Shown here: positions 6,149-10,905 of the stretch, piece after piece
Layout: every line of letters begins with the position of its first letter
Numbering within the stretch: position 1 is the stretch's first letter
From: Candidatus Berkelbacteria bacterium
GTDB taxonomy: Bacteria > Patescibacteriota > UBA1384 > CAILIB01
Direction: 5' to 3'
Assembly: GCA_020058355.1 (NCBI GenBank)
Contig: JAGVEG010000052.1
Location: 1-10,905 of the forward strand
Length of the DNA: 10,905 nucleotides
Position numbers and translations under genes: made by a program
The notes under the pieces: model-generated
Database searches by the model: none
What the model saw: the letters and a program-made list of their open reading frames with translations, nothing else
What the model was told of the DNA's origin: nothing

Positions 6149-6727
6149 CTACTTACTACACATCCCCCACAATCCCCTTTCTTGGATGCGAGCTTGCTCT
6201 TCCAGCTCTTGGTACTGCTCCTGGTAGAGATACGATTCGCCCTTGAAGGTGTACTCACGCGCATAACCACCCTCCAGTAAAAGACTGCCGAGGTCCTCAC
6301 CACCAGACAGGTTCACATAGCGCAGCAGACGGCCGTAGGTGTCCGTTGTTGCGGTGTAGGGATCCGATGTAAGGGTAAGCTGTGTTCCGGGCTGTATGAG
6401 GCCTTTAGTGAAGTCTGAGGCCTCGTTGCCAAAGCACCCGACTGGCCGATCGGGATCAACAGTCTCGGGCGTATCTACCCCTTGGAGCCGCACTTTGTAC
6501 TGCTTCCCACCTACCTCAGCCAGAAAGGTGTCTCCATCTACTACGGAGATGACGGTGGCTTTTTCTGCCGTCGGTGTTACTGGGGCAAATTTCTGCTCAT
6601 AGGTAACCAGGACCCACCCAAGAAGGATACACAGGATAAGAGATGGAAGAGGTGATAGACGACTAGACCGTCGAGGTTTAGCCTGATACGCTGGTGGGCG
6701 TACGATTCTCTGTAGATTTTTTAGCAT
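6149..6727 (-). CDS. Membrane-anchored staphylococcal-type nuclease (SNase/thermonuclease family)
   Basis: The ATG at 6727 gives 192 residues. A basic N-terminus (KPRRSSR) is followed by a single hydrophobic helix at about 28-43 (PLPSLILCILLGWVLV). The catalytic domain at 56-188 would then lie outside the membrane. The SNase signature is complete: D64 and D66 in VVDGDTF, R80 in KVRLQGVD, D85 and E88 in GVDTPE, and R133 in YGRLLRY, corresponding to the calcium-binding aspartates and the catalytic Arg/Glu/Arg set. Family members cleave DNA and RNA with calcium. A nucleic-acid scavenging role is an inference consistent with a reduced genome. A longer frame to 6946 overlaps the ZIP gene antisense and lacks homology, so the shorter start is preferred. 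The start codon overlaps that of the divergent ZIP gene. Confidence 0.93.
   Translation of the reverse strand: MLKNLQRIVRPPAYQAKPRRSSRLSPLPSLILCILLGWVLVTYEQKFAPVTPTAEKATVISVVDGDTFLAEVGGKQYKVRLQGVDTPETVDPDRPVGCFGNEASDFTKGLIQPGTQLTLTSDPYTATTDTYGRLLRYVNLSGGEDLGSLLLEGGYAREYTFKGESYLYQEQYQELEEQARIQERGLWGMCSK
6713..6718 (+). promoter_or_regulatory. Possible -10 element of the ZIP gene
   Basis: TAGATT ends 7 bases before the ATG at 6726 and matches TATAAT at 4 of 6 positions. No acceptable -35 is seen 16-19 bases upstream. The element lies within the coding sequence of the divergent nuclease gene. Confidence 0.25.
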
Positions 6728-7457
6728 GCTTTGGACAGTTACCTGGTATACGGCCCTCACGGTACTTGCCACCGGCCTTGGCGCAGTTCCTTTTTTCTTT
6801 GTAAAGAAAGTTTCTGGAAACTGGCTCGGCATTGGGAATGCCCTGGCTGCGGGACTCATGATTGGTGCCTCAATTGAGCTTTTGGGTGGTGGTTTTGGGG
6901 CTGGAATTATGCAAACAGTTATTGGTGCCATCCTTGGTGCTGGCATGATTATTGGCTCAGATAAGATCTTTGATCGCTGGCATCCGCCGCATGTGACTGA
7001 TATTGCTCAGTCAGCAAACCTACGGAAAATGATCTTGGTGGTGGCAACCCTTACGGTTCACTCCTTTGCTGAAGGAGTGAGTATTGGCTTTTCGTTTGCT
7101 AACACCCTTGCCTTTGGTATTTTGATTGCCCTCTCATTGGCAGTTCACAATATTCCTGAAGGGTTGGCGATCTCGCTGGTACTCTATCCTCGTGGCACCT
7201 CTGCATGGCGCTGTGTATGGTGGAGCATTTTCTCAAGCATTCCCCAGCTCATTGCCGGAGTGCCTGCATTCTTATTTGCTGCACACTTTGCAAAAGTACT
7301 CCCCTACGGCCTGGGATTTGCCGCTGGAGCAATGTTGTGGCTCACTTTTAAAGACCTTTTACCGGAGGCAAAGGAAGAGATTGGGACAAGCAAGTCATAC
7401 GGCATTGCCGCACTTGCAGCCTTTGCGATGATTGCCTTTGCAACACTCCTTGGCTAA
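6726..7457 (+). CDS. ZIP family divalent metal transporter
   Basis: This is a 243-residue integral membrane protein with about eight hydrophobic segments. Helix IV carries H112 and E116 (LTVHSFAEGVSIG) and helix V carries H141, N142 and E145 (AVHNIPEGLAIS). These are the metal-binding motifs of the ZIP (SLC39/ZupT) family, which imports Zn, Fe or Mn into the cytoplasm. A third motif, FKDLLPEA (208-215), is also typical. The usual His-rich loop between helices III and IV is short (about 82-98) and holds only two His (RWHPPHV). The substrate cannot be read from sequence; Mn or Fe would suit the class Ic reductase nearby, but that is inference. The ATG at 6726 shares the AT with the divergent nuclease start. 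It converges with the M32 peptidase gene, seven bases apart. Confidence 0.94.
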   Translation: MLWTVTWYTALTVLATGLGAVPFFFVKKVSGNWLGIGNALAAGLMIGASIELLGGGFGAGIMQTVIGAILGAGMIIGSDKIFDRWHPPHVTDIAQSANLRKMILVVATLTVHSFAEGVSIGFSFANTLAFGILIALSLAVHNIPEGLAISLVLYPRGTSAWRCVWWSIFSSIPQLIAGVPAFLFAAHFAKVLPYGLGFAAGAMLWLTFKDLLPEAKEEIGTSKSYGIAALAAFAMIAFATLLG

Positions 7458-7464
7458 GACGAGC

Positions 7465-8958
7465 CTAGCGTAAACGGTAGTCATGAATCAGGTGGTCCAG
7501 AAACGCCTGACTTGATACCTTTCGTCCGATGGTTTGTTCAATAAGTGCGCGAGGAGCAAACTGACGACCGTACTGATGAATATGCTCGCGCAACCACTTG
7601 AGCAGTGGCTCAAAATTACCCGCTGACCAATCACTCTCCCAGCTTGAGAGCTGGTGCTGAATCACGCTCCACAACTCACTACTATAGATAGTGCCGAGCA
7701 AATAGGTTGGGAAGTAGCCAAAAGCCCCCATTGACCAGTGGATGTCCTGCAGCACTCCTTCAGCATCATCTTTTGGCGCGTAGCCAAACAATTGGGTGAA
7801 GCGGTCGTTCCACGCATCTCGCAACTGATCAGGCCGCAGGGTGCCAGCGATCAGTTGCTGCTCTAGCTCAAAGCGAAGGGCAATGTGCAGTGGGTAGGTA
7901 ACCTCGTCAGACACAACACGGATCGGATCGGCAGTAACGGTGTTGAGGGCTCGGACAATTGCCTCAGGTGTTTGTGTGGCATAGGCCGACCCAGGGAATT
8001 GCTGCTGGATCTCGGGCTGGAGCCACTGCCAAAACGGAACACTTCTTCCGACAAGATTCTCGTAGAGGCGTGATTGCGACTCATGTACCGCCGTTGAAGC
8101 TGCCTGCCCCAGTGGCGAGATGATCTTGTCTTGTGGCAGCCCAAGTTCGTAGAGGGCATGACCTGTCTCGTGGATAGCTGCACCAAGACAGTTCCAGATA
8201 TCACCCTCCGCCATGCGAATAGTAATCCGTGAATCGTGGGCGTGAATGGTGGTTGAAAAAGGATGGGCACTAAGATCAGTCCGGCCGTATTCTGCAGGAT
8301 ACCCAAGCTGACGCACCACGTGCTCAGCAAGCAGTTTCTGGCGATCACTCGGATACACTCCTTCCAGCTGATTGCCAGATCCCTGTTTCACGGACTGCAC
8401 AACCGGCGAAAGCTCGGTAACGATGGGCGTCACAATTCCCTGAAAATCTGTCGCGGTAAGTCCTGCCTCAAACAGATTGAGTAGTGCATCATATGGTGTC
8501 TGTCCCTGCTTGGCACGACGTAACCCCTCTTCTTGCTTGAGCATAATAATCTCACTGAGTGCAGGAAGAAACTTCTCAAATGACCTTTCGGCACGCGCAG
8601 CCGTCCACTGCTGCTGCCCACGCGAAGTGGCATGACCAAGCTTGGTGGCAAAGGCCACACCAAGGGCCGTCGCCTGCTGATAGTCGGCTCGTAGTTCACG
8701 GACAGCCGCTGATTCTTCAGGAGTAAGGTTGGTTGTATCAAGTGCAGCAAGCTGCTCTCCCGCCACAGGATCGGTGGCGAGCTCATGCTGTAATCCGGCA
8801 AGCTCGGCCATCACCGCAGCGCGGGCATCACCCGCTCCGGTTGGGAGCCCCGTTTCTTGGTCCCATCCCTGCAGAGCAATCGCCGAGTTTAGGGCACCAA
8901 CACGCCGCATCCATGGCTCAAGTGCTTGGAGTGCGGGATCTACGAACATGTGACTCAT
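7465..8958 (-). CDS. M32 family metallocarboxypeptidase (carboxypeptidase Taq type)
   Basis: This is a cytoplasmic zinc or cobalt enzyme that removes C-terminal residues from peptides. The protein is 497 residues from the ATG at 8958 (MSHMFVD), the usual length of about 500. Conserved M32 motifs appear in order: HETGH at 263-267 (two metal-binding His and the catalytic Glu), HESQSR at 292-297 with the third ligand E293, DEVTYPLHI at 351-359, and DIHWSMGAFGYFPTY at 405-419. A second ATG at 8949 is possible. A longer reading frame to 9132 overlaps the upstream gene and its extra residues are not family-like. The start lies one base after the TAG of the iron permease-like gene (TAGCATG), so translational coupling is likely. 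Confidence 0.96.
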   Translation of the reverse strand: MSHMFVDPALQALEPWMRRVGALNSAIALQGWDQETGLPTGAGDARAAVMAELAGLQHELATDPVAGEQLAALDTTNLTPEESAAVRELRADYQQATALGVAFATKLGHATSRGQQQWTAARAERSFEKFLPALSEIIMLKQEEGLRRAKQGQTPYDALLNLFEAGLTATDFQGIVTPIVTELSPVVQSVKQGSGNQLEGVYPSDRQKLLAEHVVRQLGYPAEYGRTDLSAHPFSTTIHAHDSRITIRMAEGDIWNCLGAAIHETGHALYELGLPQDKIISPLGQAASTAVHESQSRLYENLVGRSVPFWQWLQPEIQQQFPGSAYATQTPEAIVRALNTVTADPIRVVSDEVTYPLHIALRFELEQQLIAGTLRPDQLRDAWNDRFTQLFGYAPKDDAEGVLQDIHWSMGAFGYFPTYLLGTIYSSELWSVIQHQLSSWESDWSAGNFEPLLKWLREHIHQYGRQFAPRALIEQTIGRKVSSQAFLDHLIHDYRLR

Positions 8959-8959
8959 G

Positions 8960-9379
8960 CTATTTCTTACTAAGATGGGCGTGCTTTCCCCGAGCACGGC
9001 GGGCGCGATGATGCTTGACTTCTTTAATCTGAATCTCAAGATGTTGATGGATTTCATCAAGCTTTTCGTCAGATGAGTTCTCGAGATCGATGAATTTGTT
9101 ATCAGCAATGCGGAGTGAGCGGATAATCTCATCCAACTTCAGATGCAGTGCTCGGCTGTCATGATTCTGAGCATTCTGAATCAGGAAGACCATTAAGAAC
9201 GTAATGATTGTTGTACCCGTGTTGATCACCAATTGCCAGGTATCCGAGTAATTAAACGCCTTACCGAGCAGTGCCCAAACTACGACAATACTACAGGCAC
9301 CGATAAAAGCGGGTGAGGTGCCCGAGGCAACCGACGTGCGACGTGCCACACGAGCAAACATGCGAGATGTTGAGTTCAT
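8960..9379 (-). CDS. Low-affinity iron permease family small membrane protein
   Basis: From the ATG at 9379 the protein has 139 residues. Two membrane helices, about 24-40 (AFIGACSIVVVWALLG) and 48-67, are joined by a short FNYSDTWQ turn. The NTGTTIITFLMVFLIQNAQN segment at 53-72 is the hallmark of the PF04120 family. A charged tail follows with DEIIRSLRIADNKFIDLE, typical of the same family, and a very basic C-terminus (HHRARRARGKHAH). Iron transport is known only for yeast Fet4; in bacteria the role is inferred from the name. The Met at 9379 is chosen over 9415 because a TACAAT -10 lies six bases upstream. It is the first gene of a pair with the M32 peptidase. Confidence 0.88.
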   Translation of the reverse strand: MNSTSRMFARVARRTSVASGTSPAFIGACSIVVVWALLGKAFNYSDTWQLVINTGTTIITFLMVFLIQNAQNHDSRALHLKLDEIIRSLRIADNKFIDLENSSDEKLDEIHQHLEIQIKEVKHHRARRARGKHAHLSKK

Positions 9380-9385
9380 AGAACT

Positions 9386-9437
9386 ATTGTAAGCGCTTCG
9401 TCGTTTGGTGTACATCTTCCCGGCCCCGCCGTAGAAT
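9386..9437. promoter_or_regulatory. Symmetrical divergent promoter with a shared palindromic -35
   Basis: TGTACA at 9409-9414 is its own reverse complement and sits in the exact centre of the gap between the starts at 9379 and 9444. Going right there are 17 bases, TAGAAT (9432-9437), 6 bases and ATG. Going left there are 17 bases, TACAAT (9391-9386), 6 bases and ATG. Both -10 hexamers match the consensus at 5 of 6 positions. Neither gene has a Shine-Dalgarno sequence, so both transcripts are probably leaderless. Confidence 0.6.
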
Positions 9438-9443
9438 AATCCC

Positions 9444-9977
9444 ATGGATCCCGACGTAATCCCCCGCCCCGCTTCGTTTAGCTGGAACGCCGCCCAGGAG
9501 CTTGCTGCTGAGCGCGCTGGTGAGTACACCAATTTTATGACAAAAGAGGAGCTCGCACTCCTCTTTGCCGATCTTAAATTGGCACTCTGGGGATCACTAA
9601 AGGATACGGCCACCCTTCCCGAAGTGCAGCAACAGTTAGCTGTTGACCAGACAATTAGCCAAACCATTAGCCAGTTCTTCCGCGACCACGGTGACGCCCT
9701 TGGTGGCGTTACTCCCGACTATGGCAGCGATGACCAAATTGCCGCCCACATTGGCTCACTTCGTACACTGCTCCTCGTTACTGAAAGTGAGGGACTGATT
9801 AAGAGTATTGAGCAAGATCTTACCCCACTCCAGCGAACCCTACTTGTGCGCCATGTAGTCGGTGGCATGAGCCTTGCCGATCTGAGCAAGGCATATGGCC
9901 GCTCAGAGCAGGATATCCGCGCCGCGCTTGGCCGGTTAGTGGCAGTACTGCGGTTGTGGTTGCCGCAGGGGGAATAA
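9444..9977 (+). CDS. Unknown protein with a C-terminal sigma-70 region 4-like helix-turn-helix
   Basis: This 177-residue soluble protein has an N-terminal part (1-125) that is helical and that I do not recognise. Residues 126-172 resemble sigma factor region 4: DLTPLQRTLLVRHVVGGMSL, then ADLSKAYGRSEQDIRAALGR and a closing LVAVLRLWL helix. The pattern is a leading helix with an LTPLQR start, a turn around GGMS, and a recognition helix around SEQDIRAALGRL. A region 2 (-10 binding, with the usual aromatic RNA polymerase-binding stretch) is not evident, so a complete sigma factor is unlikely. A transcription regulator or anti-sigma-like adaptor is possible. It is divergent from the iron permease-like gene, sharing its promoter region, and ends 13 bases before a strong hairpin. 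Tandem GTQ-free ISQTISQ at 71-77 is a minor local repeat. Confidence 0.75.
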   Translation: MDPDVIPRPASFSWNAAQELAAERAGEYTNFMTKEELALLFADLKLALWGSLKDTATLPEVQQQLAVDQTISQTISQFFRDHGDALGGVTPDYGSDDQIAAHIGSLRTLLLVTESEGLIKSIEQDLTPLQRTLLVRHVVGGMSLADLSKAYGRSEQDIRAALGRLVAVLRLWLPQGE

Positions 9978-9990
9978 TAAACCTACTTCA

Positions 9991-10027
9991 AAAATCCCAG
10001 ACTAAACCCAAAAAGGTCTGGGATTTT
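9991..10027 (+). terminator. Terminator hairpin after the HTH gene
   Basis: A 12-base perfect stem (AAAATCCCAGAC / GTCTGGGATTTT) with a 13-base loop begins 13 bases after the stop codon. The A and T runs at the base of the stem give the U-rich end on either strand. It insulates the HTH gene from the toxin-antitoxin operon. Confidence 0.85.
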
Positions 10028-10040
10028 CTCATTAGATTTA

Positions 10041-10069
10041 TTGACTAGTCGGTGTAACTAGTCTAATAT
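10041..10069 (+). promoter_or_regulatory. Promoter of the toxin-antitoxin operon
   Basis: TTGACT (10041-10046), a 17-base spacer and TAATAT (10064-10069) form the clearest sigma-70-like promoter in the window. The -10 ends 6 bases before the antitoxin ATG, so the expected transcription start falls at or next to the start codon. No Shine-Dalgarno sequence is present. Confidence 0.75.
10043..10063. repeat. Repeated operator-like octamer in the toxin-antitoxin promoter
   Basis: GACTAGTC (10043-10050, a perfect palindrome) and AACTAGTC (10056-10063) lie between and partly over the -35 and -10 elements, 13 bases apart. Toxin-antitoxin operons usually repress themselves through antitoxin binding to such repeats, so this is the likely operator. 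Confidence 0.55.
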
Positions 10070-10075
10070 TAATAC

Positions 10076-10330
10076 ATGACGCAAATAGGAATTTATGAGC
10101 TCAAAACACATGCTTCTGCAATCGCCCAGCGCGTACAACAGGGCGAGAGTTTTGCTATTACGCTGCACGGCAAAGAAATTGGCATTTTCTCTCCCCTAAC
10201 ACGAGAGCACCAATTTGCAGTGCGCAAGCGAGCAATTCAAGCCGTTGCAGCAGCACGAAAAGCACGTGGTGTCCAACCACTCGGTACCGCAGGAATTATA
10301 GCCGCCATCCATGAAGGCCGTCGTTCATAG
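10076..10330 (+). CDS. Phd/YefM-type antitoxin of a VapBC-like pair
   Basis: This is an 84-residue protein. Its N-terminus, GIYELKTHASAIAQRVQQGE followed by ITLHGKEIGIFSPL, is the typical Phd/YefM DNA-binding fold, in which the (L/A)K..A...V..GE helix pair and the G.... strands form the dimer. The C-terminal 30 residues (AVAAARKARGVQPLGTAGII) are the flexible toxin-binding part. It overlaps the toxin gene by 20 bases, the normal arrangement for coupled translation. The antitoxin should neutralise the PIN nuclease and repress the operon. The exact subfamily name cannot be fixed by eye. Confidence 0.9.
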   Translation: MTQIGIYELKTHASAIAQRVQQGESFAITLHGKEIGIFSPLTREHQFAVRKRAIQAVAAARKARGVQPLGTAGIIAAIHEGRRS

Positions 10331-10736
10331 TTCCGTACCACTTATTCTTGATGCCAGTGCGGCCATTGCCTACCTCCTCTCGGAGCCAGGCTGTGAGAAG
10401 ATTGAGCAGCTACTGATTGATCACCCCGAAGCACATGCCCCGTATCACTGGCATGCTGAGGTGGGCAATGTTCTGCTTGGTCAACTCAAAAAGGATGCAC
10501 TTACCGAGAATGAGTTAATTGAACTGAATCCAGAACTCACATTCTCCATTGGCTCACAGCAGACCCATTATCAGTCATCTCTCGCACTAGCAGCGGCTGC
10601 AAAGAAACATGGCTTGACAGCCTATGATGTTGGCTATCTCATCTTAGCAATCGATCTTAAAGGCATACTCTGTACACTTGATACAGCGCTCATACAGGCT
10701 GCGAAGAAAGCTGGTGTTACCGTTGCTACTTTCTAG
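10311..10736 (+). CDS. vapC: PIN domain toxin (VapC family ribonuclease)
   Basis: This is a 141-residue PIN protein. The acidic active site is complete: D14 in LILDASAAIAYL, E50 in WHAEVGNVLL, D106 in LTAYDVGYLILA and D124 in LCTLDTALIQAA. These bind magnesium or manganese. VapC toxins cut specific RNAs, most often tRNA or 23S rRNA, and stop growth when free of antitoxin. The short N-terminal lead of about ten residues before the first strand is ordinary. The start at 10311 is the only ATG that keeps the first strand. No terminator is visible within 40 bases after the stop. Confidence 0.92.
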   Translation: MKAVVHSSVPLILDASAAIAYLLSEPGCEKIEQLLIDHPEAHAPYHWHAEVGNVLLGQLKKDALTENELIELNPELTFSIGSQQTHYQSSLALAAAAKKHGLTAYDVGYLILAIDLKGILCTLDTALIQAAKKAGVTVATF

Positions 10737-10757
10737 TAAGTTGTTTCAATTCAGACC

Positions 10758-10788
10758 TTGCCATGTGCGCTGGTTGTGATTCTATAAT
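10758..10788 (+). promoter_or_regulatory. Possible promoter near the right edge
   Basis: TTGCCA (10758-10763) and a perfect TATAAT (10783-10788) are 19 bases apart, longer than ideal. No ATG follows at the 6-base distance used elsewhere, so if active it may drive a non-coding RNA or a gene beyond the edge. Confidence 0.35.
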
Positions 10789-10807
10789 CCCAAGCGATTG
10801 CAGCCTT

Positions 10808-10905
10808 TCTTCCTATAGGAAGATCCTCGGCGATTCGCCGAGGAAATCTGAAGACGTTGGTACATCACTGGCGTCCTATCATGGTCACGAATGTGATCAT
10901 TTACG
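10808..10905 (+). other. Cluster of perfect inverted repeats, possibly part of a structured RNA
   Basis: TCTTCCTATAGGAAGA (10808-10823) is a 16-base perfect palindrome. It abuts a 10-base perfect stem with a single central base (10824-10844; TCCTCGGCGA / TCGCCGAGGA). A third possible stem, ATGGTCAC / GTGATCAT with a GAAT loop, pairs fully if one G-U is allowed and lies at about 10880-10899. No family of RNA was recognised. A 40-codon open frame on the minus strand (10904-10782) is an alternative, with no recognised product. The element is cut by the window edge. Confidence 0.35.

Noticed and set aside
6139..6303. N-terminal extension of the 120-residue gene
   Set aside because: It overlaps the end of the SNase domain in another frame, and the extra residues are Ser/Arg-rich shadow sequence.
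6728..6946. N-terminal extension of the nuclease gene
   Set aside because: It is fully antisense to the ZIP transporter and Pro/Ala-rich without homology. The ATG at 6727 gives a normal membrane anchor.
8959..9132. N-terminal extension of the M32 peptidase
   Set aside because: It overlaps the iron permease-like gene in another frame. M32 homology begins near MFVDPAL.
9380..9667. N-terminal extension of the iron permease-like gene
   Set aside because: It is antisense to the HTH gene from 9444, and the -10 hexamer and family length favour the start at 9379.
10800..10905. RNase P RNA or other known RNA at the right edge
   Set aside because: GAGGAAATCTGAAGAC loosely recalls the RNase P GAGGAAAGTC element, but the following bases do not fit and the element is truncated.
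1..10905. CRISPR arrays, tRNA or rRNA genes, insertion sequences, prophage
   Set aside because: No regularly spaced repeats, cloverleaf patterns, rRNA motifs, transposase motifs or phage structural genes were seen.

Overview
The window looks like an ordinary stretch of a compact bacterial chromosome, with two small accessory patches. GC content is intermediate, genes are packed tightly, and Shine-Dalgarno sequences are largely missing. At least four genes instead have a recognisable -10-like hexamer 6 bases before the ATG, which suggests leaderless transcription. The gene set is a chlamydial-type class Ic ribonucleotide reductase, DUF192, a membrane-tethered nuclease, a small unrecognised gene with a nuclease-like look, an M32 peptidase and a VapBC pair. 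I infer a Patescibacteria/CPR-like or similar small-genome bacterium, but no marker gene here proves that.

Left part (1-5080). A DUF192 gene cut by the left edge runs leftwards and diverges from nrdA. The class Ic ribonucleotide reductase occupies 587-5039. The large subunit NrdA stops soon after its radical-transfer tyrosine pair. Its cysteine-rich C-terminal tail is encoded as a separate 61-codon ORF in the same frame, nine bases after the stop. A reversed unknown gene of different codon use separates this tail from nrdB. NrdB has Phe where most R2 proteins have the radical Tyr and Glu at the first metal position, the hallmarks of the Mn/Fe class Ic enzyme.

Middle part (5050-7460). A strong two-way terminator ends nrdB and the unknown gene facing it. 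Three small poorly conserved genes follow, two of which overlap tail to tail by 108 bases. Next come a membrane-anchored staphylococcal-type nuclease on the minus strand and a ZIP metal transporter on the plus strand. The start codons of these last two overlap within one palindrome.

Right part (7465-10905). A low-affinity iron permease-like membrane protein and an M32 carboxypeptidase form a minus-strand pair one base apart. They diverge from a protein with a C-terminal sigma-region-4-like helix-turn-helix. The 64-base gap between the divergent starts is symmetrical: one palindromic -35 hexamer, two 17-base spacers, two -10 hexamers and two 6-base gaps to ATG. A VapBC-type toxin-antitoxin operon with a clean promoter and operator repeats follows. 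The last 120 bases hold a -10 consensus and a run of perfect hairpins, possibly the start of a structured RNA cut by the edge.

Metal handling recurs: a Mn/Fe reductase, a ZIP transporter, an iron permease-like protein and a metallopeptidase. The most unusual features are the split NrdA tail and the symmetrical leaderless promoter.
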